A stretch of DNA of 64,000 bases from GCA-002726655 sp046582185 (GCA_046582185.1 JAYGEX010000041.1:1-64000); one strand, 5' to 3'. Shown: positions 35,547-44,477, counted from the stretch's first letter. Translations and numbers: made by a program. The notes: a model not told the origin generated them from the sequence alone.

Positions 35547-35969
35547 ATGTCGTTAGCAATGTCACAAGAGCAAAGAGAAACATTTCTGGCAGGCGTTCAC
35601 GTGGGGATTGTCAGCATATCTTGCACTGGCAGAGGCCCGCTGGCGGTTCCAATTTGGTATGACTACTCTCCAGGTGGGGATCTCTGGATGCTTACCAATA
35701 GCAGTTCAATAAAGGGCAAGCTACTGGCAAAGACAGATCGAATCAGTCTGTGCGTTCAAACTGAGGCCGCACCCTACCAGTATGTATCCATAGAGGGTCC
35801 GTTTTCATCTGCTGCATCTACCAGTGAACAGTTACTGTCCATGGCAGTACGCTATCTCGGAGAAGAACAGGGAAAGGCCTATGCGGAAAATTCTGCTGCT
35901 GGAGACGACAGTATAATCGTCAGCGTGAAGCCTGAACTATGGTATACAGTCGACTATAATAAAGCGTAA
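35547..35969 (+). CDS. Pyridoxamine 5'-phosphate oxidase-fold protein
   Basis: A 140-residue split-barrel flavin- or heme-binding-type protein of the PNPOx-like family. The characteristic strands are GVHVGIVSISCTGRGPLAVPIWYDYS and KGKLLAKTDRISLCVQ, read here as two segments around residues 15-40 and 62-80, then YVSIEGP. The ATG at 35547 is preferred because it follows AGAGAAATAGTC; an ATG six codons earlier lacks a site. Members bind FMN, F420 or heme; function cannot be given. It is transcribed away from the repeat array. Confidence 0.72.
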   Translation: MSLAMSQEQRETFLAGVHVGIVSISCTGRGPLAVPIWYDYSPGGDLWMLTNSSSIKGKLLAKTDRISLCVQTEAAPYQYVSIEGPFSSAASTSEQLLSMAVRYLGEEQGKAYAENSAAGDDSIIVSVKPELWYTVDYNKA

Positions 35970-36143
35970 CACGATCACAGAAGTTACTAGCTGTTCAACC
36001 CTCTAAATGGAAGCTACTCTGCAAGACTCTTCGGGGAACTTTGCAAAGCAGACATATGTCTATACTCTAATTATACGAACCTAATTGGACGGACTCGATC
36101 AGACTCACCCACTTAGACAGGATAGATTCCACAAGGAGTTTGC

Positions 36144-36953
36144 ATGATTCACGTTGATAAACTTGCGGTCGTACATGACAGCGCAGAAATTGGCGATAAT
36201 AGCGTCATTGGCCCTTTTTGTATGGTGGGAGAAAATACGGTGATCGGCAGCAATACGACGCTGAGATCTCACGTCGTTGTTGAATCACATACGCTGATTG
36301 GTGAGGAATGCGATATCTTCCCATTTGTCACTCTGGGCATTCAATCCCAAGATCTAAAACATGTGGCCAATACCATCACCCACACGGAGATAGGCGATCG
36401 CAATACCATTCGAGAGTTCGTCAGTGTTCATAGCGGTACGGAAGAAGGCTCTAAAACCAGAATTGGCAACGATTGCGCGCTACTGGCTCACTCCCATGTT
36501 GCGCATAATTGCTCCGTCGGTAACCATGTGGTCATGAGCCACAGCGCAACGCTGGGTGGCCATGTACTCATTGGAGATTATGCAAATATTGGTGGATTGT
36601 CCGCTATTCATCAATTCTGTCATGTGGGAAAAGCCGCCATGGTCGGCGGTATGTGCCGGGTCATTCAGGACGTATTACCGTTTACCATTGCCGAAGGATT
36701 TCCAGCACATATGCGCGTGATTAATAAGGTTGGAATGGAACGCGCGGGCTACAATAAGGACGAGATCGCCGAAGTTCGAAAGGCTTTTCGGATTCTGTTC
36801 ATGCGTGAGCTGAGACTGGAAACAGGCGTATCAGAAGTGCTGGCGGAGTTTCCTGAATCCGCAAGTATCAAGCTCATGATTGAAGCCATTAACTCCTCTC
36901 AAAGAGGCCTTGCGCGGCCGGAATCTGCCACCTTCGAAATCAACGTCAGCTAA
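36144..36953 (+). CDS. lpxA: LpxA-like acyl-ACP--UDP-GlcNAc O-acyltransferase
   Basis: A 269-residue left-handed beta-helix acyltransferase of the lipid A pathway. Hexapeptide repeats run through residues about 1-190, the catalytic histidine is H121 in HSHVAHNCSVGNH, and the QDLKH loop (69-73) follows LGIQS as in LpxA. The C-terminal helical domain (about 195-269) is present. It is not in the lpxD-fabZ-lpxA-lpxB cluster, so this is either a relocated or a second copy; a paralogue acting on another UDP-sugar is possible. It is preceded by AAGGAG before the start. Confidence 0.83.
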   Translation: MIHVDKLAVVHDSAEIGDNSVIGPFCMVGENTVIGSNTTLRSHVVVESHTLIGEECDIFPFVTLGIQSQDLKHVANTITHTEIGDRNTIREFVSVHSGTEEGSKTRIGNDCALLAHSHVAHNCSVGNHVVMSHSATLGGHVLIGDYANIGGLSAIHQFCHVGKAAMVGGMCRVIQDVLPFTIAEGFPAHMRVINKVGMERAGYNKDEIAEVRKAFRILFMRELRLETGVSEVLAEFPESASIKLMIEAINSSQRGLARPESATFEINVS

Positions 36954-37036
36954 AGCAAAGCATCTGCTTAAGATCTTGGGTATAGTTGCGGGAACTTAGC
37001 AATACAAACCTAGCAATACCAACTTGATGGACACAG

Positions 37037-37675
37037 ATGACAGTTAAAGCAGTACTTTGGGATTTCGGTGGAGTAATTACCAGCAGCCCTTTCGAGGCAT
37101 TTAGCCGCTTTGAAGAATCAAATGAGCTACCCAAAGATTTTATTCGCCAGGTAAATTCCACTAACCCCGAAAGCAACGCCTGGGCTCAGCTTGAAAGCAG
37201 CCAAATTGATGTCGAGGCTTTTGATCTTCTATTCGCATCTGAAGCCAGATCCCTGGGTCAGGATGTCAGCGGCTCTCAAGTGCTGGCATTGCTCTCCGGG
37301 GAACTTCGACCTGAAATGATCAAGGCATTGAAGATAATCAAATCCAAAATGAAAATAGGCTGCATTACCAATAATGTTAAGAGCCGCGACAAGGATGCAG
37401 AACCCACCGAAAAATCAACGGCAGTAAGCGAAGTGATGACCCTGTTCGATGTGGTGATAGAGTCAAGCAAGGTAGGCATTAGAAAGCCGGACCCGGAAAT
37501 TTACAAACTGGCATGCCGGGAGATGGGCATTGAACCTGGGGATGCACTGTTCCTGGATGACCTTGGCATTAATTTAAAACCTGCGAGAGCCCTCGGCATG
37601 AAGACCATCAAGGTTCTCAATGCAGAGCAGGCCCTGGATGAACTTGAAGGGCACCTGAAACTGAAGCTGCGATAG
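37037..37675 (+). CDS. HAD-superfamily hydrolase, subfamily IA
   Basis: A 212-residue HAD phosphatase with motif I WDFGGVIT, where the second aspartate is glycine, as in the epoxide-hydrolase N-domain/ACAD10-like branch. Motif II is CITNN, motif III lysine is in SKVGIRKPDPEIY, and motif IV is LFLDDLGINLKPARALGM. The small alpha-helical cap lies between residues about 15 and 95. The nucleophile D9 is present, but the missing acid/base aspartate makes activity uncertain. It precedes galE by 14 bp and may be cotranscribed with it. Confidence 0.8.
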   Translation: MTVKAVLWDFGGVITSSPFEAFSRFEESNELPKDFIRQVNSTNPESNAWAQLESSQIDVEAFDLLFASEARSLGQDVSGSQVLALLSGELRPEMIKALKIIKSKMKIGCITNNVKSRDKDAEPTEKSTAVSEVMTLFDVVIESSKVGIRKPDPEIYKLACREMGIEPGDALFLDDLGINLKPARALGMKTIKVLNAEQALDELEGHLKLKLR

Positions 37676-37689
37676 ATGGGGAATTGTTG

Positions 37690-38706
37690 ATGAGAGTACT
37701 TCTAACCGGTGGTGCTGGCTACATTGGTAGCCATACCGCCGTCGAACTCCTTAACGCAGGTCATGATGTAGTTATAGTCGACAACCTTTCTAACAGCTCC
37801 TATAAGGCGGTGCAGCGAGTAGAACGACTGACCAACAAAACCGTTTCGTTTCATGAGAAAGATCTTCTCGAAGCAGGTGTACTGGACCCCATATTCAAAG
37901 GCAATAGCTTCGACACAATCATTCATTTTGCAGGTTTAAAGGCGGTAGGCGAATCCGTACAACAGCCTTTGAGCTACTATCGAACCAACATACTCTCGAC
38001 TCTAAACCTTTGCGAATCAATGCTGTTAGCAGACATCAATAACCTGGTGTTTAGCTCCTCTGCCACTGTTTATGGCGAACCGGAATCGATGCCTCTGGAT
38101 GAAAACAGCCCGGTGGTCGATGCGACCAACCCCTATGGTCGCACCAAGCTGATGATAGAGAAGATCCTGGAAGACTTCTCCCATGCCAATGCCAAACTCA
38201 ATATCGCTATTCTCAGATACTTCAATCCCGGTGGCTCTCATGAGAGCGGCGAAATCGGTGAAGACCCCAACGGTATACCCAACAACCTGCTGCCATTTGT
38301 GACCCAGGTTGCAATGGGGAAAATGAAAGAACTTGTCGTCTTTGGCAACGATTATCCAACCCATGATGGGACCTGTATCAGGGATTATATTCATGTCGTC
38401 GATCTGGCTCGCGGCCATTTGGCAGCTATCGAAAAGCTCAAGGACAAGCCTGGACTGGTGACCTATAACCTGGGCACCGGAACCGGCTATTCAGTTATGG
38501 ATATTATCAAGGCGTTCGAAAAGGCAAACGATCTTACCTTGCCTCATCGCTTTGGCCCGAGGCGACCTGGCGATGTAGCGGAAAGTTATACAAACCCGAA
38601 TCTGGCACTAAGTGAGCTGAATTGGAAAGCTGAAAAGACGATAGAAGATATCTGCCGCGATGCATGGAAATGGCAACAGCGCAATCCTAATGGTTATGGA
38701 GAATAG
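37690..38706 (+). CDS. galE: UDP-glucose 4-epimerase
   Basis: A 338-residue short-chain dehydrogenase-type epimerase that interconverts UDP-glucose and UDP-galactose using tightly bound NAD. The NAD motif is GGAGYIGSH (7-15); the catalytic serine/tyrosine/lysine are in SSSATVYGEPE and NPYGRTKLMIE. The sugar-nucleotide end RFGPRRPGDVAESYTNP is typical. The ATG at 37690 follows GATGGGGAATTG, a good ribosome-binding site; the upstream TTG codons are less likely. It supplies galactose units for lipopolysaccharide and pairs functionally with the convergent galactokinase. Confidence 0.92.
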   Translation: MRVLLTGGAGYIGSHTAVELLNAGHDVVIVDNLSNSSYKAVQRVERLTNKTVSFHEKDLLEAGVLDPIFKGNSFDTIIHFAGLKAVGESVQQPLSYYRTNILSTLNLCESMLLADINNLVFSSSATVYGEPESMPLDENSPVVDATNPYGRTKLMIEKILEDFSHANAKLNIAILRYFNPGGSHESGEIGEDPNGIPNNLLPFVTQVAMGKMKELVVFGNDYPTHDGTCIRDYIHVVDLARGHLAAIEKLKDKPGLVTYNLGTGTGYSVMDIIKAFEKANDLTLPHRFGPRRPGDVAESYTNPNLALSELNWKAEKTIEDICRDAWKWQQRNPNGYGE

Positions 38707-38746
38707 GTTCGAGCATGTTTAAAAGCGGTGTTCATTTACAGAAAAG

Positions 38747-38882
38747 AATTAGTTAGTTCCCGTCCATAAATAGCCAAATTAGAACAATATATGCAAATTT
38801 ATAGATCCCTTAGCTATATAAAATAATCACTTACCAGGGAAGTAACACCGGTGGTTTCTATTTCTAGACGAGCAATAGTTAG
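38747..38882 (-). repeat. Dispersed inverted-repeat element, copy C (inverted)
   Basis: A copy of the family in the opposite orientation, filling the gap between the convergent galE and galK genes. It begins ATTAGTTAGTTCCCGTCC, contains the core CACTTACCAGGGAAGTAACA and ends CTAGACGAGCAATAGTTAG. The ends form the family's imperfect inverted repeat. The galK stop codon lies 4 bp beyond its end. A role as a shared transcript end is possible but there is no T-rich terminator tail. Confidence 0.75.
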
Positions 38883-38885
38883 AGG

Positions 38886-40061
38886 TTAATCAAGCTGCCA
38901 ACTCATCGCGCCCTTAGATGACTTAACCTCAAAAATATCAGGCCTTAGTGATGTGCTTGCTTCATACTGTCGCAATACATAGCCTGCATGCTCCTTAACC
39001 ACGTCTCTATGTACCAGGCTTATGGCACACCCACCAAACCCGGCACCTGTCATACGTGATCCCAGGACACCATCAAAAGAACGACTCAGAGATGTAATCA
39101 AATTAAGTTCATTTCCAGTTACTTCGAAATCATCCTGCAATGATGCATGGCTCTCATTCATCAAAATCCCCAACCTATCCATATTATTGTCGATCAGGGC
39201 TTTGCTTGCGCTGATTACCCTGTGTTGTTCCGATACAACATGCCTCAACCTGCGAATGAGCAGCGATTGATCTAACAGTTTGCAAGCATCATCAAGCAGA
39301 TGTATATCAAGGTCAACCAGTTGTCTTATGCCAAATCGCTCACTCAGCAATGTAAGGATTTGCTGCGTCTCCTGGACTCGATCATTGTAGGCAACGTCCG
39401 CCAGCTCCCTCGTCTTCATGGTGTTCATCACTACTAGGCAATAATCTCCAAAATCGACGGCCGGCCTCTCGAGGGCCAGCGTCTTACAATTTAGCTGAAT
39501 GACCTCACCTAAGAGAATTGAAGCCTGATCCATGATGCCGCAGGCGACACCGACAAAATCATTCTCTACTTTTTGGCACTTTAACGCGGTATCAAGTCGC
39601 TGACCCTGATCTTCCTGCTGCAAATCGTGGCCATTAACTATTTGATACGCTGCAATTGCAATGGCTATTGTAAATGACGCAGAGCTGGACAGCCCTCCTG
39701 CAGAAATGTTGTCGTTTATATATATGTCAAAGCCTGCGCCCATCTGACGATGCCCTAGCACGCGAAAGACGCCGCGGACATAATCACTCCAATGCCCCTG
39801 TTTTGAGGTAAGTACATCATGAGGGTCAATCGAGCATAGCTCGCCAAATCGACTTGAATACACGCGCACCATTGAAGAATCATTTGCCGAAAAGACAGCT
39901 GATGTACCAAGGTTGATGGCCATTGGCAGAACCAGCCCGCCACAATAATCTATATGTTCGCCGATGAGGTTGACTCGCCCAGGAGAAAATAAACCATGGG
40001 TGGCATCGCGGGAAAAGCGTTCTCGGAAAGCTTCGATGAGAGCGGTTACGGCAACAGGCAT
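38886..40061 (-). CDS. galK: Galactokinase
   Basis: A 391-residue GHMP kinase that phosphorylates galactose at C1, the entry to the Leloir pathway. The family signature is PGRVNLIGEHIDYCGG near the N-terminus (isoleucine and cysteine replace the usual threonine and asparagine in EHTDYN), the ATP loop is ISAGGLSSSASF, and the C-terminal motif is MTGAGFGGCAISL. GIMDQ is also present. galE lies convergently across a repeat element; no galT or transporter is adjacent. It follows the MoaD-like gene by 10 bp. Confidence 0.9.
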   Translation of the reverse strand: MPVAVTALIEAFRERFSRDATHGLFSPGRVNLIGEHIDYCGGLVLPMAINLGTSAVFSANDSSMVRVYSSRFGELCSIDPHDVLTSKQGHWSDYVRGVFRVLGHRQMGAGFDIYINDNISAGGLSSSASFTIAIAIAAYQIVNGHDLQQEDQGQRLDTALKCQKVENDFVGVACGIMDQASILLGEVIQLNCKTLALERPAVDFGDYCLVVMNTMKTRELADVAYNDRVQETQQILTLLSERFGIRQLVDLDIHLLDDACKLLDQSLLIRRLRHVVSEQHRVISASKALIDNNMDRLGILMNESHASLQDDFEVTGNELNLITSLSRSFDGVLGSRMTGAGFGGCAISLVHRDVVKEHAGYVLRQYEASTSLRPDIFEVKSSKGAMSWQLD

Positions 40062-40071
40062 TATCTAGCGC

Positions 40072-40314
40072 TCAACCACCAGAAATCCTATAGAGGAAGT
40101 GTACTTCACTATCGGCCCCGACCAACTCGAGAAAGGGGTCCGATATTATTTCGCCATCGATGGCAACCGCCATCTTTGTGATTTCATCCGCGGGCAGGCT
40201 TTCATATCTGGCCAGAATTTCCCTTACCAGATCGCGGTAGGTTCTTGCAGAAACCGAGGTCTTTTCTTCTCCGGTAAACTTTTGAAGCTCACTGGAGAAG
40301 ATCACAATAGCCAA
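40072..40314 (-). CDS. MoaD/ThiS-like ubiquitin-fold sulfur carrier
   Basis: An 80-residue beta-grasp protein ending in the diagnostic Gly-Gly (YRISGG), which is adenylated and thiocarboxylated in molybdopterin or thiazole synthesis. YRDLVREILARY and FLELVGADSEVHFL fit MoaD better than ThiS. It lies 150 bp downstream of the large subunit of a molybdenum hydroxylase on the same strand, separated from it by a dispersed repeat, so it may once have been, or still be, part of that operon. A conventional moaD is expected elsewhere. Confidence 0.75.
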   Translation of the reverse strand: MAIVIFSSELQKFTGEEKTSVSARTYRDLVREILARYESLPADEITKMAVAIDGEIISDPFLELVGADSEVHFLYRISGG

Positions 40315-40339
40315 TTATTTAACCCACCCTAAGCAAGAA

Positions 40340-40472
40340 CTAATTAGCGCTCGTCCAGAAATAGAAACCGCCGGTGTTACTTCCCTGGTAACTAATTGTT
40401 TCATATAGCTAACGAATCTATAATTTTGCATATATTGTTCTAATTTGGCTATTTATGGACGGGAACTAACTA
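40340..40472 (+). repeat. Dispersed inverted-repeat element, copy D
   Basis: The best-preserved copy with copy A. The left end CTAATTAGCGCTCGTCCAG and right end GGACGGGAACTAACTAG pair as an inverted repeat over about 25 bp with some 20 matches. AACTAATTAGCG on the left and AACTAACTAGCG on the right also form a near-perfect direct repeat. The right end overlaps the 3' end of the molybdenum hydroxylase gene and provides its stop codon (TAG on the minus strand, at 40466-40468). Confidence 0.78.
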
Positions 40473-42718
40473 GCGTCCTGTATCGCCTTTAACACCCGAG
40501 GCGGCGAACAAGGCAGATCGGTCAGCCTGATGCCAATCGCGTTACTCACCGCACTGGCAACCGCTGCCAATGGCGGTACGATACCGGTTTCACCGACGCC
40601 GCGAACACCAAATGGATGAAAGGGATTAGGGACTTCAACTATGATTGTTTCAATCATGGGCAAGTCCGAAGCCAGTGGAATTCGATAATCCAGAAATCCG
40701 GCATTTTCCATAATGCCATCTTCGTTATAGATATATTCTTCGTTTAACGCCCAACCAATGCCTTGCGCTGCGCCTCCCTGATATTGTCCTTCGACGTAAC
40801 TTGGGTGGATCGCTTTGCCAGCATCCTGAATGGCCGTATAACGAATAACATCTGTCCGGCCGGTATCCTTGTCAACCTCCACATCACAGAGGTGGACGGC
40901 GAAGCTTGGCCCGGCACCGCGGGCATTAATATTCGCAGTCCCTGAAATTTGCCCGCCAGTTTTCTCTGCGCCTTTACATATTTCAGCTACACTTAACTTA
41001 TCTTCTCCAGCGGTATTGATCGCGACACCATCAGCCCAGTCAACCTGCTCAATCGTTACATTCCAGACTGCTGCGGCTCTTTCCTTAAGCTGCTTCACAA
41101 CATCCTGGGCAGCTTCAATAACCGCCATACCGGTGGCAAATGTGGTACGGCTGCCGCCAGTAGTCTGGTTATAGGCCAGGTGATCTGTATCCGCAACGAT
41201 AGGTCGCAGCTTGCTCGTGGGTATACCTATTTCTTCGGCTGCCATCATTTGCATGGATGCCCTGGAGCCGCCGATATCAGGAGAACCCTCAAGAATTGTT
41301 CCTGTGCCATCCGGGTTCATATTAATGATAACGCTGGACTGGCCACCGATATTGAACCAGAAGCCAGCGGCCAATCCCCTGCCCTGATTTTCCTTTAGGC
41401 TGGATTTATATTGCGGTGAATTTTTTGCTGCTTCCAGGCACTCAACCAGACCCACTGCCTTTAGCTTTGGACCATATACAGTCTGGGTCCCTTCCTTGGC
41501 AGCATTTTGTAATCGAAAATCGATGGGATCAATGCCGAGTAAATCAGCCAGCTCATTTATGGCCATTTCCGAGGCATATTCCGCCTGAGGCGCGCCCGGT
41601 GCACGGTATGCGGCGACCTTTGCTTTATTGACAACCACGTCAAAACCTTCGATGTACATGTTATCAACGTCATAAGGCGTAAAAACTGTCATACAGCCAG
41701 GACCCACGGGGGAGCCTTTAAAGGCACCTGCCTCAAAGCAAAGGCTCGCGGACATAGCGGTGATTGTCCCGTCTCTCTTCGCACCGATCTTGATATGACT
41801 ACGCGTCGCCGAGCCAGGACCTGAAGCTCTGAAGACTTCTTCGCGAGTCATGGCCATCTTCACAGGTCGACCGGACTTTCTGGACAATATAAGTGCGACC
41901 GGCTCGAGATAGACCAGCGTCTTGCCGCCGAAGCCTCCGCCAATTTCAGATGCAACGACTTTGATTTTTCCAAGTTCCATTGCCAGCAACCTGGCGACGC
42001 TGGCCCGAACGTCAAAATGACCCTGGGTCGAACACCAGATCATAGCCTGACCATCTTCATCGATGGATACCGTAGTGGCATGGGGTTCGATATAACCCTG
42101 ATGCACAGTGGGTGTGTAATAGTCCCGCTCAACAATGACTTCGGCTTCGGCGAAGCCGGCATCGATATCACCTTTTTTCAATTCCATTCGTGATGCAATG
42201 TTGGATGATGTGTCCGGAACTTCTGCAAGCCCCTGTGTGAACATGTCTTCATGAAGGACCGCAGATTCCGGTTTCATTGCATCGGCAACATCCATTACAG
42301 GGCTGAGTACTTCATAATCAATCTCGATAAGAGACAGCGCAGATTCTGCTGCGGCTTCAGTTCTTGCTGCAATTGCTGCTATAGCGTGGCCGTGATACAA
42401 GACCTTGTCGTCAGCCAGAATGTTTCTGGACAGATCTAACAAGTCAGCTGGCGTTTCCTTGCCATTCGAGGATTCCGCAGATGCATGAGGGAAGTCCTGA
42501 TAAGTTGCGATAGCGATTACATCGGGATGTGCTTCTGCCTTACTTACATCGATGTTCAAAATCTTTGCGTGAGCATGTGGGCTTCGCAATATTTTCCCCC
42601 AGATCATTCCAGAGAGAGACAGATCGGCGCCATAGTTGGCCCGCCCTGTTACCTTGTCGTAGCCATCAGGCCGAATGGTTCGCTGACCAATATATTTGTA
42701 TTCTCTAGCTTCACTCAT
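40466..42718 (-). CDS. Xanthine dehydrogenase-family molybdopterin-binding subunit
   Basis: A 750-residue catalytic subunit of a molybdenum hydroxylase, binding the molybdopterin cytosine dinucleotide. Motifs are EIGGGFGGK, AYRAPGAPQAEYASE, and GVRGVGETG near the C-terminus with the catalytic glutamate. It lacks the AYRCSFR loop of carbon-monoxide dehydrogenase, so it is an aldehyde-, purine- or N-heterocycle-type enzyme; no natural substrate can be assigned. The gene is last in an FAD / iron-sulfur / molybdenum series. The final codons and stop run into a repeat element, so the C-terminus may have been reset by that insertion. Confidence 0.88.
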   Translation of the reverse strand: MSEAREYKYIGQRTIRPDGYDKVTGRANYGADLSLSGMIWGKILRSPHAHAKILNIDVSKAEAHPDVIAIATYQDFPHASAESSNGKETPADLLDLSRNILADDKVLYHGHAIAAIAARTEAAAESALSLIEIDYEVLSPVMDVADAMKPESAVLHEDMFTQGLAEVPDTSSNIASRMELKKGDIDAGFAEAEVIVERDYYTPTVHQGYIEPHATTVSIDEDGQAMIWCSTQGHFDVRASVARLLAMELGKIKVVASEIGGGFGGKTLVYLEPVALILSRKSGRPVKMAMTREEVFRASGPGSATRSHIKIGAKRDGTITAMSASLCFEAGAFKGSPVGPGCMTVFTPYDVDNMYIEGFDVVVNKAKVAAYRAPGAPQAEYASEMAINELADLLGIDPIDFRLQNAAKEGTQTVYGPKLKAVGLVECLEAAKNSPQYKSSLKENQGRGLAAGFWFNIGGQSSVIINMNPDGTGTILEGSPDIGGSRASMQMMAAEEIGIPTSKLRPIVADTDHLAYNQTTGGSRTTFATGMAVIEAAQDVVKQLKERAAAVWNVTIEQVDWADGVAINTAGEDKLSVAEICKGAEKTGGQISGTANINARGAGPSFAVHLCDVEVDKDTGRTDVIRYTAIQDAGKAIHPSYVEGQYQGGAAQGIGWALNEEYIYNEDGIMENAGFLDYRIPLASDLPMIETIIVEVPNPFHPFGVRGVGETGIVPPLAAVASAVSNAIGIRLTDLPCSPPRVLKAIQDAS

Positions 42719-43198
42719 CTATGCATTCCTTCTCATCACTTCGGCTGAATCCATAACAGCACGAATTATTTTGTCATATCCGGTACAACGACAGAGATTG
42801 CCGGCGAGATAGTATCGCGCCTCTTCCTCGGTTGGATCAGGATTTTCTTCCAGCAAGGCCTTGGTCGACACAATCAGACCCGGCGTGCAAATACCACACT
42901 GCAGGGCCGCATGCTCAAGAAACTTCTCCTGAATCACATGCAGTTTCTCGGCGGATTCAATGCCTTCAATTGTGCCTATTTCAGCGCCCTCTGCTTCTAC
43001 ACCCAGGACCAGGCAAGAACAGACTAACTTGCCATCCAGCGTGATTGAACAAGCACCACAATCGCCTGAACCACAGCCTTCCTTGGTGCCGGTCATCTGC
43101 AGTTCGTTTCTAAGAACGCTTAATAAGGTATCACTCGGATCGCATAGAAATTCGACAGCTTCGCCGTTGATATTGGTTGAGATGTGAGTCTTGCTCAT
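42719..43198 (-). CDS. Molybdenum hydroxylase [2Fe-2S] subunit
   Basis: A 159-residue electron-transfer subunit with two iron-sulfur clusters. The plant-ferredoxin-like cluster is bound by C42, C47, C50 and C62; the second by C101, C104, C136 and C138 (CGIC... and LCRCTGY). It passes electrons from the molybdenum centre to the FAD subunit. The gene is adjacent to the large-subunit gene without a gap, and its start abuts the stop of the FAD-subunit gene. Confidence 0.92.
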   Translation of the reverse strand: MSKTHISTNINGEAVEFLCDPSDTLLSVLRNELQMTGTKEGCGSGDCGACSITLDGKLVCSCLVLGVEAEGAEIGTIEGIESAEKLHVIQEKFLEHAALQCGICTPGLIVSTKALLEENPDPTEEEARYYLAGNLCRCTGYDKIIRAVMDSAEVMRRNA

Positions 43199-43200
43199 GA

Positions 43201-44070
43201 TTATTTACTCCTCGCTCTGTCCGCAGCGATGCTGGCGGCACGTCTGGTCAATACACCAACGACATGTCGCCGATATTCAATTGTTCCTCGCCGATCGGTA
43301 ATGGGCTTGGATGCGGCACTTGCGGCATATGCAGCCGCCTGCTGTGCAGCGTCATCAATGCTGGTTCCAACTAATGCTGCGGCAGCTTCAGGAACCAGTA
43401 GTGCAGTCTGTGCAACGGCGCCAATGGCTACTCGCGCTGCAGTGCATATGCCCGCGTCATCTAAAGTCACACTGACACCCGCACCGACAACAGCGATATC
43501 CATCTCTGTTCTCGGAATCAGGCGAAGGTAAGCGTCGGCAGTCCTGGGCGCTGGCCTGGCAATTGTGATTGATCGTAGTAACTCACCTTTTTCGAGGCAG
43601 TTCTGCCCGACGCCAGTAACAAAATCCTCCACTGCGACAGTCCGCTCTCCATTTGGCCCGGCTATAATGCATTGAGCACCAATGACAAAAAGCGCGGGAA
43701 TCGTATCGGCGGCCGGTGATGAATTACATAAGTTGCCACCAACGCTACATCGACCCTGCACCTGGGTCGAACCGATAAGATAGGCTGACTCGACCAATCC
43801 TGGAAACATCGCTTTTATGTCATCGCGCGCCGTAAAATCAGCACAATTCATGGCTGGCCCCAGAGTAAGGCCGCTATCGTCACAGGTAGCCGTCACCATC
43901 TCGGGTATTTTCTTGACATCAATAACCAGCTGGGACTCATTAACCCGGCTCCTCATCTGGATAATGAGATCTGTTCCACCGGCCAAGATATTGGCCTTTA
44001 TATCCGCATTGGCTAATAAGCCAATTGCGTCCGATATTGATTCAGGCGTTTCATATACAACTGAAACCAT
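43201..44070 (-). CDS. Molybdenum hydroxylase FAD-binding subunit
   Basis: A 289-residue FAD-binding subunit of the CoxM/CutM type. FAD motifs are ILAGGTDLIIQM near the N-terminus and the TIGG-like loop GRCSVGGNLCNSSPAAD in the middle. It is the first gene in the order FAD, [2Fe-2S], molybdenum, as in coxMSL and cutMSL operons. The short region upstream contains a GGGGC/GCCCC hairpin (about 44138-44157) and is shared with a divergent small gene. Confidence 0.9.
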   Translation of the reverse strand: MVSVVYETPESISDAIGLLANADIKANILAGGTDLIIQMRSRVNESQLVIDVKKIPEMVTATCDDSGLTLGPAMNCADFTARDDIKAMFPGLVESAYLIGSTQVQGRCSVGGNLCNSSPAADTIPALFVIGAQCIIAGPNGERTVAVEDFVTGVGQNCLEKGELLRSITIARPAPRTADAYLRLIPRTEMDIAVVGAGVSVTLDDAGICTAARVAIGAVAQTALLVPEAAAALVGTSIDDAAQQAAAYAASAASKPITDRRGTIEYRRHVVGVLTRRAASIAADRARSK

Positions 44071-44180
44071 TTTCCCTCCTGTTCTTGTGATTTAGCGCGG
44101 GCAATATGCCCAAGCATTATTCCGATAAATTTGAAGGGGCTATATATATCACGCCCCAGTAGCTAGTACCATGGGCGAGT

Positions 44181-44477
44181 ATGTGGAAATCAATTCAGAA
44201 AATGACTGAACGGCTGTTTAGCGATAATGAATCAACCGGATCTGAAGAGTACTTCATCAACCTAATCTCAGTGGCAACTGATGACGCAGCAATTCGCGCT
44301 CAAATTCTTGCCATCCTCCAGCAGAATGCAGATGACAGGAAAACTACGCTTCAAGCCTGGATAGGCGAGCTACAAATCAAACAAGCACCGCAACAAATCA
44401 TCGAAGCGCTAAAATACCTGCTGGACGACGATACGGCTAATCAGGCAATTCAACTACTATCAGCAATTGAAGAATGA
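44181..44477 (+). CDS. Hypothetical small protein
   Basis: A 98-residue, mostly helical, slightly acidic protein that I do not recognise. It has no signal peptide, membrane segment or cysteine motif. It has a plausible body (ATDDAAIRAQILAILQQNA, IEALKYLLDDDTANQAIQLL) and ends 30 bp before the double acyltransferase gene on the same strand, so it may be cotranscribed with it. The start ATG lacks a strong ribosome-binding site. Confidence 0.5.
   Translation: MWKSIQKMTERLFSDNESTGSEEYFINLISVATDDAAIRAQILAILQQNADDRKTTLQAWIGELQIKQAPQQIIEALKYLLDDDTANQAIQLLSAIEE

Noticed and set aside
40466..42718. Form I carbon-monoxide dehydrogenase as identity of the molybdenum hydroxylase
   Set aside because: Subunit order fits coxMSL, but the AYRCSFR active-site loop is absent; the protein has AYRAPGAPQ.
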